From the NCBI GenBank assembly GCA_028583415.1, contig CM053269.1, positions 41,405,016-41,469,015 of the forward strand: a DNA stretch of 64,000 nt, given 5' to 3'. The notes under the pieces are model-generated. The model was given only the letters and a program-made list of their open reading frames with translations, made no database searches and was not told the origin of the DNA. The stretch comes from Protea cynaroides. Lineage: Eukaryota; Streptophyta; Magnoliopsida; Proteales; Proteaceae. Position 1 is the first letter of the stretch. Every line of letters begins with the position of its first letter. Positions 45,015 to 57,400 of the stretch are shown here, in pieces. A program made the translations under genes and the position numbers.

Positions 45015-48000
45015 TTGGTGAAAGGAAAATTTATTGAAAACAAAACCGGGCACAAGCGAGGTGTCAATCTTACAAAGATCCTGAAGCCAACGAGGGAAAA
45101 TTTGCCAGTTGACCATTTCTGTAGATGTCAAGGCCTTCCGTACAAAGGAATGAGCAACTTCATTAATTACCCTTGAAATATGACTAAAATTACAATTCTC
45201 ACAAAAAAAAAAGATCGGATATATGCAATAATCGGATGCATATCCAGATTAGTTGAGCAATCCCGATTGACTAGCTTTAATCACCTCCAAGGAATTAGAT
45301 TCCACTTGAATGTTAGTTAAACCATCTTCAAGATTGGGAGGATAATAGCCAAGGCTCAACCTTGGCCCCCTAATTATGAGTTCTCGGGTTGGGAGGATAT
45401 ATAATAGCAGTAATTTCTCGCTCCATTCAAAGTGTGATGGGGATACGACGGGAGTTCTTAGTTCTCCTTCTCCTGCTTTGGTTTTCCAAAGGAGTACGAA
45501 TGTAGGTACTCCTAGTCATTTCCGAGACATTAAAAAATGAGGGTGTTTTCTTCTAATTGTTGAACCTTAGTTATGTTGTAATCTAGGCCCAGTTATTGTT
45601 GTTCTGTTGTGTTGCTTTGTCTTTCGCAAAAGCCCAATTTCTTGTATTCTTCTTTTAATATCTAAAATATCTATTTAAAAAATAATCTTCTAGAGCTCTC
45701 AACAAAGCTGATTTGATATGTCACACCCTAATTCTAGACTAACCAGAGTAGTGTGATGAACCGTCAATAAATCAACGGTTCAACTAGGATCTCGTATAGA
45801 TTATACCCACCATATCAAATCACACACACATTTCACGGTAACAATCAGAGATAATAAACAAGTAAGTGAAAGTTTTTATAAATAATGAACTGAGTATCTA
45901 ACAGTGATAAAATAAATATTTAATCCAATTATCTCTAAATAACTAAAGACATAAAATAAAATAATCAATTACATGTCCGATAATCAAAATAGCTAAACTA
46001 ATCAAAGACACACTGGTTGCACTCACATGACAAATCATGTGCATCTTCCACAACTTCTACATCCATAGCCGTCATGTGTCCATACGATGGTGCATTCATG
46101 AAATCTTCTACACTAGGTCCTATATCATCAACTAAAAATATTCGACGTCGAAAGGGTGAGTACACATCACGGCTCAGTGAGCAAACAAAATAATGCGCAA
46201 ACATATGCATGCTTTCACTTCAATATCTTTGGTCTGATTTTTAAGATTGTAATATGCTATAGAAAGTTTTGGCGGTCATCGCACCTTTATACACGAGTGT
46301 GTGAATCCGTTCAATCGATAAAACATCATTGTCGTCTCACATGCACCCACCATGGAATAGAGATAAAGCTAAAATGTTCGGATCACATACCGCCAACACT
46401 TCCCCTGATGCCCTACCCATACCAATACATAAGCCCCTATTAGCGAGGGCTTGCAAACTCGACTCACATCTAACCAATCCTAATGCCATCCAATATATCC
46501 AAGGCCTCACCCCAGCATCCTTCAATACATCCATACCCAGCATCCCTCAATATGTCCATACCCAGCATCCCTCAATACGTTCACAAAGATAGAGCTAAGG
46601 TCCCCCGACAAAGTCGAAGATCACACGGTCCGAGACCACCTCTTCTGATGCCCTACGACGTAATAGTTCCGCTAAGATAATGGAGATACGATGATGTCAA
46701 TGTGAAGCATGGTTTAGGGATCAAACACCCTTCTCCGCACAACGCATCAACCACACTCACAAACACATACATATTCCTATCATCATCAATCAACATGGTA
46801 GTAACATTAAATTAAATATGCATGAACAGGAATAGCAATAATATTGGATGACATGTGAGATGCACATTACAAGCACACAAACATAGAATCATTCATGACA
46901 TTGGACAAAATAAAATAAACATAGTTTGTTATTATCCAATTAGTTTAGGTCTTGTTCCCTCACCTTTTAACGATACTTGATTTCCTTCAAAGCCTTGTAA
47001 TTCCCTTTGAATCAATTTAGTAACCTAGAAGTTATATGAATTTAAGTTAAGATTCATGTGTAATATATTATAGTAGTTGAAAATCGAAATAGATCGTTGA
47101 TAGGTGACTGATTAGTCCTATGGTCTCATACTGTGTCGACCTTATCTTATACGATCGATACCCTACGATCGCACTATATGCGATCACATCTGTGACCATA
47201 TATTTCTTAAATTCCTCCCGAATAGTTATAGTCGATACTCTGGTCATTCTATGGTCCACCGTAACTGCGACCATACGAGTTTAATGTGGTCTCTTACTTC
47301 TAATATGTATTCCTCCTCTTGGCTCATCAACGGGGTCCTCCCTAATAATCATTCTAAGACTAAAATTCTTAGTTTTACCACATTAATTACTCTAACCCAT
47401 TCTCCAGGATCCCCTTTTTAGATCTGCTTAGAAAATCCCATAGTTGAATCCTTACATTGGATTTAGTATTACAATTTTATATCAAAATTCTTACTCTTGA
47501 TGTTCTAAGGCTATAGAGACAAGGTTCATACCTTACTTGTTGCATAAGAGAGTCTGTAGAACTCCTTCTCTTAGCCTTCTTCTTAGTCGTCTCTCATTCT
47601 CCTTCTCTTCATTTTCTTCCTCTAGGGTTGGATAATGTTCCAAAAGAATGAAAAATGGTTGAGAGACATCCTTAATATAGAGAGAAACTCTTCATATAGA
47701 GCTCTCCAACAATGGGAAAGAGATCCCCCTCTTATTTGAAAAGTTTCCAAACTCGAAATCCAATTTGGGGTAGTACTGTTGGACGTACGGTCGCAAAATC
47801 CGTTGACCATACGCTTGAAAACTTTGACCGTACGTTTAATTTATCGTTGGTTTTTATTTCTCATTGTATGGTCAACCATACCTACCCAGGTAGTCGACCA
47901 TACACTTAGTTTTTAGTGTTTTGAGTTAATTAGTTTACCTGGTCTCATGGTCTATCTTCACACGGTTGACCCACTTGATCCAACAATAATGGGAAGGCCT

Positions 48001-48210
48001 AGCACGATACGATTAGACCGGTTAGTGGAGTGCGGGTCTTACATGATAGCCAATGCTTTTCCCACCTTAGCCGAATTAAAAGGAATAGTATCCAAGACAG
48101 CACAAATAGAGCATCCCCAACTGGTTTCAAAAAATAAAGTCAATATTGCCAATATAAGAGTGATGAAAGAGACTTGCATCGGTGTTTATTTTGACAAAAC
48201 CTTCTCAAAG
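45014..48210 (-). pseudogene. LINE RNase H fragment, copy B
   Basis: Same fragment as 30418-31300: WLQDLCKIDTSLVPGFVF near the 3' end, a VESNSLEV-type region near 45300, and KINTDAS near 48195 reading leftward. The nested retroposon is present between them (atcttcaagattggg at about 45329, and atcttctagagctctc at 45686). A 2.3-kb solo LTR has split the N-terminal part. Not functional. Confidence 0.75.
45719..48043 (+). mobile_element. Tekay/Del-like Ty3/gypsy solo LTR, copy 2 (2325 bp)
   Basis: Starts TGTCACACCCTAATTCTAG and ends GTGCGGGTCTTACA, flanked by a perfect 5-bp duplication tgata (45714-45718, 48044-48048). The site without insertion is visible in copy A (gatctgatagccaatgc, 31139-31156). 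Colinear along its whole length with copy 1 at 38974-41250. A short extra tandem (cccagcatccctcaatac-type, 46520-46580) distinguishes it. No coding domain. Confidence 0.9.
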
Positions 48211-48328
48211 AGGAGACCATTTGGCCTTCACAATACTATGTGCAGAGCTGAGATGAAAGTGGGCGTTGTGGACAAGATGTTTGAATAAATTCAAAAAATG
48301 CTCTTTCAGTTTTTTGGGCCACTTCATT

Positions 48329-48545
48329 GGTATAGAAATCGTCTCCTGCCTGAGTTTGGGCGGGAAACTTGGCGGCCCGGATGGATGGCCGCCACCTGGC
48401 TCTCGGGTGGATCCGAGCCATCCATTCGAGCCGACACCCGAGCCAACAAGCTGAGCCGACAGGGGTGTCGGCTCGGATGGAGGGCTCGGATCCATCCGGG
48501 CCGCCAAGTCTCCCGCCCAAACTCAGCCGGAAGAGGATGTGGATC
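48329..48545. mobile_element. Mutator-like MITE with nested hairpin, copy 1
   Basis: Flanked by a perfect 9-bp duplication cacttcatt (48320-48328, 48546-48554); the empty site in copy A reads cacttcaat (31400s). Left end ggtatagaaatcgtctcc, right end (reverse complement) gatccacatcctcttcc. The two halves pair along most of their length: tgagtttgggcgggaaactt against aagtctcccgcccaaactca. The centre repeats the stem gagccgacac / gtgtcggctc. Much GC-richer than its surroundings. Overlapping long open frames on both strands follow from the palindrome. Confidence 0.85.
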
Positions 48546-48600
48546 CACTTCATTGGGGGACCAATTCTTGGAATTGTTTGTCGAAGCAGGTGAATGCCTT

Positions 48601-49500
48601 TGTAACCTTAAACTCGTTACACTCTTTGATTGAAATCGTTGGCTCTCTGTCCACTGAAAGTTGGTAACCTTTCTCATCGTTAACCAAAAAAAAAAAAATA
48701 CATTGTTGAATGTGGGAAACGAAGAATACCAGTCACATGAAGCATCGTACCGATTTCCACTTGGAATCCTTGAGAATAGTTTATGTACATTTATTTGTAT
48801 TTTCCTTGGGATCCTATCACCGCCCATATTCAGTGGATCCCACACTCTAGAGATTGGGCTTGCACCACATCAACAGTGATTAAATCCCATGGAGAATTCA
48901 TGTATATGCAGGTGATCTGAACTCTGAACCCTTGCCATGGCATGAAGCAAGTTAGAACGGATTAACACCCTTATGCAGCTTGCGTGAGCCCGTACTGAAG
49001 GACAGGGTTCATCTCCTATTATTCTAGTCATCCATCAGACAGGCTAAGATGGTCGGCATGCATGCCAATTCAGCCCAACCCATTCGACAAGAGACGATCT
49101 CTACCACATATAAAATGCCATAACGGCAGAGAGGGAAAATACCAAATCTCTCCACTTTAATTTTCTTGGTGACGTATCACCACCCAGATGGGAGACCCAC
49201 GTCCAGAAGTTTCTCATCCCTACATTCGACAAACAAATGGGCCTACATAGAAAAACAAGATACCGTGAGTGGGGTGTTGAGAGATGATATATACGTGTGT
49301 AGAGGCTAGGAACAAATGGGCCTAACGTCCCAATCTGTTTCTGGTCTTTGTTTTTGATTTTATGAAGCTGTTAGGGCTAGGAACTTGTATGGAAACGCCG
49401 GCTTGCATTTTTATAACGAACAGATAAAAAAAGAAATAGCCAAATACCCCTATTGAGAAACAACATAACAAAAAAACATTTCTAGAAACAAAACTTGCTC
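48601..49500. other. Non-coding stretch
   Basis: No gene or matched element ends. Short open frames lack recognisable domains. Confidence 0.5.
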
Positions 49501-50004
49501 TAGGGGTGTCAATGGACCGTTTCGGGCTAGTTTCGGTTCTGTCCATATCGGTGTGGGTTTTATAAGGCCTGACCGAAACATGTCTATTAAGAGGTTCGAC
49601 CTAATTGGACTACACTGTGCACAATTAACTAATGAGTCGATACGGTTTTGAGTTACCATCGGGCTTAGTTTATCGGATTGTCATCAGGCTAGTTCGAGCC
49701 GATTCAAGTTGAAAACCTGGTAAGAAACCCATTAAGGTCATCCAAAAAGGTTGTACCAGCGAAGTTAGAGTTTAATATTTGGTCTAAATCAATTTGGTTC
49801 TGGCCATTACTGGGTTCGGGCTCATGGGTCCGCTTTTTCGGATCGGTTTCACATTAGCCTGGACTAGACTGGGACCGATAGGATATACTATACATCAACC
49901 CGAAACATGTCCAGTAATAATTCAGTCCAAATCAATTTTGAATTAATTTAAACCATCCCGACTCAGACTATCAATTCAATTAGGTACCAAAATTGACACC
50001 CCTA
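49501..50004. mobile_element. hAT-like MITE (504 bp)
   Basis: Perfect 12-bp inverted ends: taggggtgtcaa on the left, ttgacacccctA on the right, a terminus style common in plant hAT MITEs. Interior is rich in ggttcgg/accgaaa-type words that pair loosely. The expected 8-bp target duplication is not intact (acttgctc against atcttagt), so the insertion is old. Confidence 0.65.
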
Positions 50005-50342
50005 ATCTTAGTAATCTTAGCTCGTTAAAAAAGCACAATAATCCCACGAATTTACTTGTCTTCCATTGATTTCTGCAACATCAAGTGTCTTTTCTACAAT
50101 TATTCCAGATTTAGAGACAGAGAAGATGAGCTCTCTTCATCCAATTTTCACGAGTTTTTATTCTCTTTCCCCTTACTTGTTCATTGTTTCCCGTCTGGAT
50201 TCTATTTAGGGGAATAATACTCCAATCAATCAGAGAATAATACGTATCCACACACATGGACCAATCACCAGAAGTCACGTGCTCTTCCAAGTGTCTTTTC
50301 TTTTTCTTTTTTTTTTACACGGTCGGACCTAATCGTTTTATG

Positions 50343-50585
50343 GTATTCACATCGTGTCTTCCTAATGATTTTGGGAGGACATGACAACCTATCTCGGATG
50401 ATTGCCACATGGCTCTCGGGTGAATCTGAGACCCACGTCTGAGCCGACACCCAGCCAACAAGCCGAGCCGACAGGGGTTGTCGGCTCAGACATGGGTCTC
50501 AGATTCACCCAAAAGCCATGTGGCAGTCATCCGACATAGGTTGCCATGTCCTCCCAAAATCATTGGGAGGAGACGATGTGGACTC
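50343..50585. mobile_element. Mutator-like MITE with nested hairpin, copy 2
   Basis: Perfect 9-bp duplication cgttttatg at 50334-50342 and 50586-50594. Ends gtattcacatcg and (reverse complement of right) gagtccacatcg. The arms pair over about 110 bp (gattttgggaggacatg against catgtcctcccaaaatc). The core carries gagccgaca / tgtcggctc as in copies 1 and 3. It lies about 350 bp upstream of the SFC1 start codon, so it may affect that promoter. Confidence 0.9.
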
Positions 50586-50639
50586 CGTTTTATGCGGTCT
50601 GTTTTGACGCTCCTATCCCGAGTAGGAACGCTTCCTGAA

Positions 50640-50829
50640 CACGTGGACGAATTACAAAATCAAAAGACAAATTTCTACTCTTCTGTAAACCGAGTTCTGA
50701 CCAAAGTCCGACCACGTGTCCCTCCGAACTTCTCTCTTTCGCAATAAACAGAGACTCTACACTCTACTCTGTAACTGTTCGTCGTTAATCGTCACACCGC
50801 TTTCCTCTGTCCTTCAGATTCCACAAATT

Positions 50830-50870
<41 letters not shown>
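50640..50870 (+). promoter_or_regulatory. SFC1 promoter / 5' UTR region
   Basis: G-box CACGTG words at 50640-50645 and 50713-50718 (a third lies upstream at 50276-50281, beyond the MITE). A (GA)n run at 50834-50869 lies about 60 bp before the ATG, a frequent feature of plant 5' UTRs. No clear TATA box; the transcription start is not fixed. Confidence 0.4.
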
Positions 50871-50872
<2 letters not shown>

Positions 50873-50930
50873 ACGCGCAGATAAATTCATTTCTTCTTCT
50901 TCGCCATCTTCACCCTGGAAAGTGTTAAAG

Positions 50931-53900
50931 ATGGTAGAAGAGCAGAAATCAAATCAAAATCACAAGAAATCGATCCCACCGTACGTCAAGGCGGTCGCAG
51001 GATCGATGGGAGGGATCGTCGAGGCATGTTGTCTGCAACCGATCGACGTTATAAAGACGAGGTTGCAGCTCGACAGGTCTGGTGCTTACAAGGGAATTTT
51101 CCACTGCGGTGCCACCATTGTACGGACTGAAGGTGTCCGAGCTCTCTGGAAAGGTTTGACTCCCTTTGCTACTCATCTCACGCTCAAGTATGCTCTTCGA
51201 ATGGGTTCCAACGCACTACTTCAAGCTGCTTTCAAGGACTCTCACACTGGTAATATCAGTATTCATGGACGGTTGCTTTCTGGTTTAGGTGCTGGAGTCA
51301 TCGAAGCCCTCGCTATTGTTACTCCATTTGAGGTAACCTTTTCCTGATGCCGAGCGTCTTGATTGGCATGTTTTTCTCTCTTTCGAAATTTTGCGTTGAA
51401 ATTGTGCTTGTGTCTCATGCTGTAGTTCCTCCGCATTGCATTAATTTTGGCATTGTGCTATGGGGAAGGTCTCGTCTTACGCTCTTGTTGAAAATCTGGC
51501 ATCTTCTCCAGTGCTTATGGGGAATTGTGCTTTTTGATTTTCTGAAGCTTGCTGAGATTAAAGTTGGTTATGCTGGGCGGAATTTTTTAATTATAGTTTT
51601 TCTTATTTTTGTTCAGTTACTTGCTTTTGCGCTATGTTTGGTATCATTTTTGTTTTTGTTTTTTATCTATTTAACAAAAAGTCATTTTCAAAATAAAATG
51701 TTGTTTGGTAGCTATAATAAAAATAGATGGTAAAATGAAAAACATATTTGGCATACTATGTCTAAAAATGATTTTGAAAGTCTTCCTCTTCCTCTATCAT
51801 GGAACGTCTATCCCTCTTCCTCTGTCAAGGGATTATGGAAAGAAATCAAACCAGGAACCGTCTTAGGAGAAACGACGTCGCCTTCGTTGGAATAATTGTC
51901 ATCGTCGTCGTCGCTGTCAGACCCGTCTCTAAGACGAAGTTGCAGGTCTGCGTCTCTGTGCTTTACTTCCGTTCGTCAATGAGAAGAGTGCTTGAGGGTT
52001 TGATTTGGAGTGGTTTTATAAAAGGAAACTAAATTATTTTCTTTAACTCTTTATTTTAACACATGTTTTAAGTGTTTTGCGCAAAACACAACAAAAATAA
52101 TTTTTGACCAAAAATCAAAAAGAAGTTGAGACCTCTTTTTGAATTTTGACTTGTTTTTATTTTTATTTTTCATAAATAGCACTCATAAATTATGCCAAAC
52201 CCCTTCAAAACTATAAATTTGAACAAAAATCAAAAACAAAAATGATACCAAACACAGCCTTAGTCTTCTGAGCTTGGGGTTTGTCTACTAGACTGCCACA
52301 TTGGCAAGTGAAAAACCAGTTCTTCTCCTGAGCTTGGGGTTTGTCTACTAGACTGCCACATTGGCAAGTGAAAAACCAGTTCTTCTCAGTGGAAATCCAA
52401 TATGCAACATTTGAGTTGGGATTTGATTACTAGAGAGTGGCAGTATCTGAAGCTATTGAAAAACCAACATGTCATTAACCTTTATTAAAATAAATAAAAA
52501 ATAAAAAAAATAAACCCAGTATATCATTCTCACTCCAATACAAACCTTAGGGAATGCACATGGCTTAGTTTTACCTTCAATTGATTCGGTCCAGGGAAAT
52601 TTGCAACAGATTCTCAATTTGACCCAACTTCCTAATACTACACACCACATCGTCAATTTATTTTGACTGTCAAAAGTACATTAAATCAAATTGGGGAAAA
52701 GAAATACTACATGACAAATGATACTAATTTTGATGATCAAAAGAATAAATGAGAAGCAGATATTGATCACTTTTTAAGATAGTTATTGTTAGAGAAGTCA
52801 AGCTGAACTGATGAGTGGTCTAGCAGACAATCTCTCTGACAGCTTGTGTTTCACTGAAGAACAATACTTAATGAAGAAAGCATTATCTCAACTACTTGGG
52901 ATCAGCTACATGAACCTTGTTATGTCATTTAGGACCATCAACTGTATTAACACATAAGCCTTAACTACGTGCCCCTCCCCCCTCTTTTTTTCTCTTTCTA
53001 GCCACACTTTCTTCTTTTTGTAGCCTTCGATTTGTACCATACCTGTCCTCACTAGCTTACTGGTGCTGTTATGAAATTCACTGCACACTTGATCACAGCA
53101 TCTTAAGAGTTCCCTGCCTCCCCCCCCCCCGGCTTGTGCACTCGGTTCGTTCTTCAGTTATCTGTTGGGTGGTGCCTCTGATCTGAGAAATTCCATTATT
53201 TTCTGATTCTCCCTCTTCTATTTCTAGTTTTATATCTCATCTATGTCGTCATCTTTTATCTTAGTGAGTCTGTTACGCCTATCTCTAATCATTTAAAGTG
53301 TTAATGGCATGCTGCCTAACTTTCAACTTCCCGTTGAATGCTATGAGATTGCTACCTGGCAACTGAAGATGTGGTAGTCATTGAGACAGGGTTAAGGAGT
53401 TTTTTTGTAGTGAAGTCTTAGTGTGACTTTCTTTCTGGAGCTTTACGTGAAAACTTAAGCTCATTCAATGACTTGGGTGGATGTTGCTTTTCCGGAATTG
53501 AGGTCTTCACTTTTATGGTGACACTTGACAGACTTTGATTTGGGGTCATCTAAAAAGAAAGGACATCTCTGCTTTCTGCCTTACAGCAGAAACTATGTGC
53601 ATGCAGGAAAAAAGGAGTATGCAGTGAGGTGGTGAGGGCTATATTTGGGCCTATTTGTCTTGTTTGGGGTGCTCTAACTGAACCCTGGAGATATATGTTT
53701 TGACTCATTAGTTACCTATAAAATCCTGGGTACTGGGCTAATATAGAAATTTGGAACTGGCTGTTGCTGTTTTCTGCTGCCACCCTCTAGCAAATAGCTT
53801 CTATAACTCAATACTCAGAATCCAGGTCAGACAAGATTCAGTCAAATTCATTCAGAGACTTCATTGCACATGACATTGCATGAAATTATAATCAGCGTTT

Positions 53901-54409
53901 CCAATTTTAAGTGGAGTAGTCTAAGAGTCTTAGTGCTGTGTGATCGTTAAATTCCTTTAAAACTTAGGAAAATTCTATAAGACAGTCATTCGACCGGCCA
54001 TGGTGTATGGTGCAGAAGGGCAGTTAAGAAGCATCATATAGATAAACTTACTGTAGCTGAGATGAGCATGTTGAGATGGATGTGTGGCAAAACTAGGAAG
54101 GATAAGTTAATGTATGATCGTATTAGAGCTGATTTGGGAGTAGTGCGATATATGATAAACTACGATAAATTCATTTGAGATGGTAAGGCCATGTACAACG
54201 GAGCCTGTTAGATGCTCCAGTACGGAAGAGTGATTTGGTTCAGATCGAAGGATCTAAAAGACCTAGGGCCAAACCTAAGATGACCATAGGTGGTGAGGAA
54301 AGACATGCATAACTTAGGCCTTGCTTCAAGTATGACCTCAAATAGAGCTGATTGGAGGACAATAATCCATGTAGCGGACCCTATTTAATTGGGATAAGGC
54401 TTTGTTGTT

Positions 54410-54446
<37 letters not shown>

Positions 54447-57400
54447 TAATCATAGAGGATTAGGTCATTGTAGAAAATTATAAACAAATATGATTTTCTT
54501 TGATATAAATCTAATGGATTTCTTGATTTGCTGTATGATCCGTAAGTTTCAAGATATATTTTACTTCTCTGCAGATCCAGGCTTGCCCTTGTAGTTTGGC
54601 ACTGCTTGCTTAAGAGTGTGCCCAAAGCTTCGTTAGTGGATCTAGTCCTGTACATTTGATGATCTTTTAAGCATTCCACTTGATTTATGAGTAAATTAGA
54701 TGGATTCAAGTAATATCAATACAAAAATATTTGAAAAACAAGTTCTTGTGGGTTTCTTTTTCATCTATGCTACAGCTGATGAGGGTATCGGTTAATTGGT
54801 CAGCCTTCTATAGTAAGTTGCAATTCATGTATATTTATCGACTAATCTAAGGTTGCTTTTGGTTTGCAACCCAAGATTTTCAATCTTAGGTCAGAATCCC
54901 GGAGTGAGTTTCCAGGATCTGGATTACTTTTGGATGTTCTGTTTCCTGGATGGCAATCCTAAAGATTAGATCAATGTTAGATTAATGTTATTTTTGGTGG
55001 CTGTTTTGGTGGAAGATTTAGTTCCCACTTGTAATTGTAAAATGCTCTTTTCATTACAGTTTCGTCATGCTTTTGAGTTCTGACTATTAATCAATATATT
55101 GGAATTTAGTCAATTCTTCTTTATTGGGACACTAGAAAATTCTGGTGCTGCGAATAGACATTGATAACAAGAACATTAGCTGTACATATGATACAACAGT
55201 GACAGAATCAGTTGAGTAACTTTCCACCCAACTAGGATTAACAAGAGTGAACTGTGATAAATTTTCATACAATAGGTCATGATGGTACTTTATCCTGTGA
55301 ATGCTTCCTTGTGGAGTGACATTGTGATTAACTGTGCTGAAAATGACAAGTTGCCAACGTGCATTGTTTCTGCCTACATCTCAGAGTGAATCACATTTTG
55401 CTTGATCATGGGCTCCAATGACAGCAGCTACACCTTCGCCAGAACTGATTTGTTACCCAGAAATCATCATCTGCTTAACAAAACCTGGGCAAGAAACTCT
55501 TAGTCTTCTTGTCTTTCGTGGAACTTTTGGAGATTTGAAATTGATTTCATAACCAGATCAGAATTCCCGACCTGAGGATTGATGCCTGATTTTGCTTTGA
55601 GTTTTATGCTGATCGTTAGAAATTGGGAGAGAGGATCTTGGTAATTCTTGGTATGATAGTGCGAGAGACAAAGAGGGGATGACTTTCTAGATCAGATGGC
55701 TGTGGTACCCATGGTCATCTCATTGTCTGAGGGCAAGCCTTGTGCTGCTGTTGCGGAGAGATGAGAGAGACAGATGTCCATGATAGGAAACATCCCCTAC
55801 TCTCTTCTCTCCCTAATGCAATCCATAAACTCACAACAATATTGAATCTTTACTGTTTCTTTGATCAGATCAGTCCATTTACAATATCAGATTCAGAATT
55901 CATTTGGTATCCTGAATCCCATTCAGCCCTTTTTGCAAAAGATTGTGGATTGGATACCAAGGCTCAGAGGCCCAGATTGAAATCCAAGCCAAGATTGGAA
56001 TCCAGGGTACCTCACCAAATGTTCCCTAAAAGTATTATATTATATACGGAGATATATGCTTATAGTTTTGTCCAACCAATTTGGTTATCTAGGCCATATG
56101 TTTGTTGGGATAATATTGATGGTTTTGTCAAGGAGTAGAAGTTTTTGTGAAGGACTAACGTATCTAAAAATAAATTTCTTGCGTAGGTATACGCTCACTG
56201 GAGATCTTGGCTTGGTAGTTCTATGGCTGAATGATAGGTCTCTTAAGACTTTTTAGAAATAACTTCCTTCTTAATCACTCACCTATATATCAGGGGATGG
56301 ATGTTTACTAATAAATGGATCGTATGTGATTAACAATGTACTTAAGCAGTAAAGTATTTAGAGAACAAATTTCAGTGGACAAGTGAATTACAATGTCCCC
56401 AGGAATGCTATGTGTATGGATTTTAGATTTTATATCATTTTTAGTTTGGTTAAGTAATTATGCATGTATATGGCATGAATTTGCTCACTAAAACTGATCT
56501 AATCTGGATTAGTTTGATAAAACTGGGATGAGCTTTCAGGTTCAACAAAAGTCGTGATGATCTTTGCATAGGTAAAAATTTTGGTTGCTTAAAGGCGAAG
56601 AAATGTTATTTTTATGCATATGCGGTAGTAGGAAACACGTCATATTTGCTGGCTATATTTAAGTCTGCCATCTACTTGCATATTGACGGGGAAAGAGCCA
56701 TTGTTTGAAAACAACATTTTGATTGCTTGAAGACCAAATGTTTATAATTCAGATATAGGAGTAGGAAACAAGACACACATGCTAACTTTAGTCTTCCATC
56801 TACTTGCATTTTCACAAAAGAGAGAGACATTTTTATATTTCAGGGCAATAGCGTACCAAGAGTGCCCGATTATTGTTTTGCAGTGGATATATGAATATGA
56901 CTTGGGTGTCAGCTTTCTGCATGCATGGAGCACTTGAGTCTTGATACACGAGGACAACATAGTCTTTTGTATCTAGATTGTTTCACGACAGATTGATTCT
57001 TTTATAGTTTAGAGCTATTTCTCAACCAGCTGCACACAGTTTCTAGGCATCGTCATTTCTACTTCCAGCAAGAAAAAATAATTCATCACTAGCTTGACTT
57101 AGCCTGACTGGAGACTGATCTGGACATATTTTGCTCCTTTGGCTGACTGCAGGTGGTGAAGATTAGACTGCAACAACAGAAAGGACTGAGCCCTGAACTT
57201 CTGAAGTACAAGGGTCCTGTACACTGTGCTCGAATGATCATCCGTGAGGAAGGCCTCTTTGGGCTCTGGGCTGGTGCTGCTCCCACTGTTATGCGCAACG
57301 GTATGAACCAGGCGGCCATGTTCACGTCAAAGAATGCATTTGATGTAATCCTTTGGAGAAAACATGAAGGAGATGGAAAGGTTCTCCAACCATGGCAGTC

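Larger units (their letters stand above)
44350..48600. repeat. Duplicated block, copy B (interrupted)
   Basis: Homologous to 29880-31440 in the same orientation. It contains the LINE RNase H fragment and its nested retroposon (45000-45718, continuing 48044-48200), and is interrupted by a solo LTR (45719-48043) and a MITE (48329-48545). About 110 bp near 44545-44650 are extra compared with copy A. The poly(T) of copy A is replaced here by an (ATT)n run. Confidence 0.85.
51333..57152 (+). other. Single 5.8-kb SFC1 intron with inserted repeats
   Basis: Starts gtaacc and ends ggctgactgcag. It carries a PIF-like MITE, a 60-bp perfect tandem duplication, a poly-C run near 53119, an RTE-type LINE fragment and a (GT)n run. 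From 54446 to 57152 I see no gene or matched element ends. No alternative exon with carrier similarity was found. Confidence 0.85.

Noticed and set aside
44853..45131. Frame with a long poly-Asn run
   Set aside because: Encoded by the (ATT)n microsatellite at the end of a LINE fragment.
48205..48845. Several overlapping open frames on both strands
   Set aside because: They come from the GC-rich palindromic MITE at 48329-48545.
51347..51733. Hydrophobic 128-codon frame right after SFC1 exon 1
   Set aside because: Intron sequence; the frame runs into the MITE end and has no carrier similarity.
54840..56045. Possible MITE with ends near ctaaggttgcttttggtt and accaaatgttccctaaaa
   Set aside because: The ends pair only over a few bases and no target duplication was found.
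55740..56138. 132-codon frame in the SFC1 intron
   Set aside because: No domain; the carrier is complete without it.
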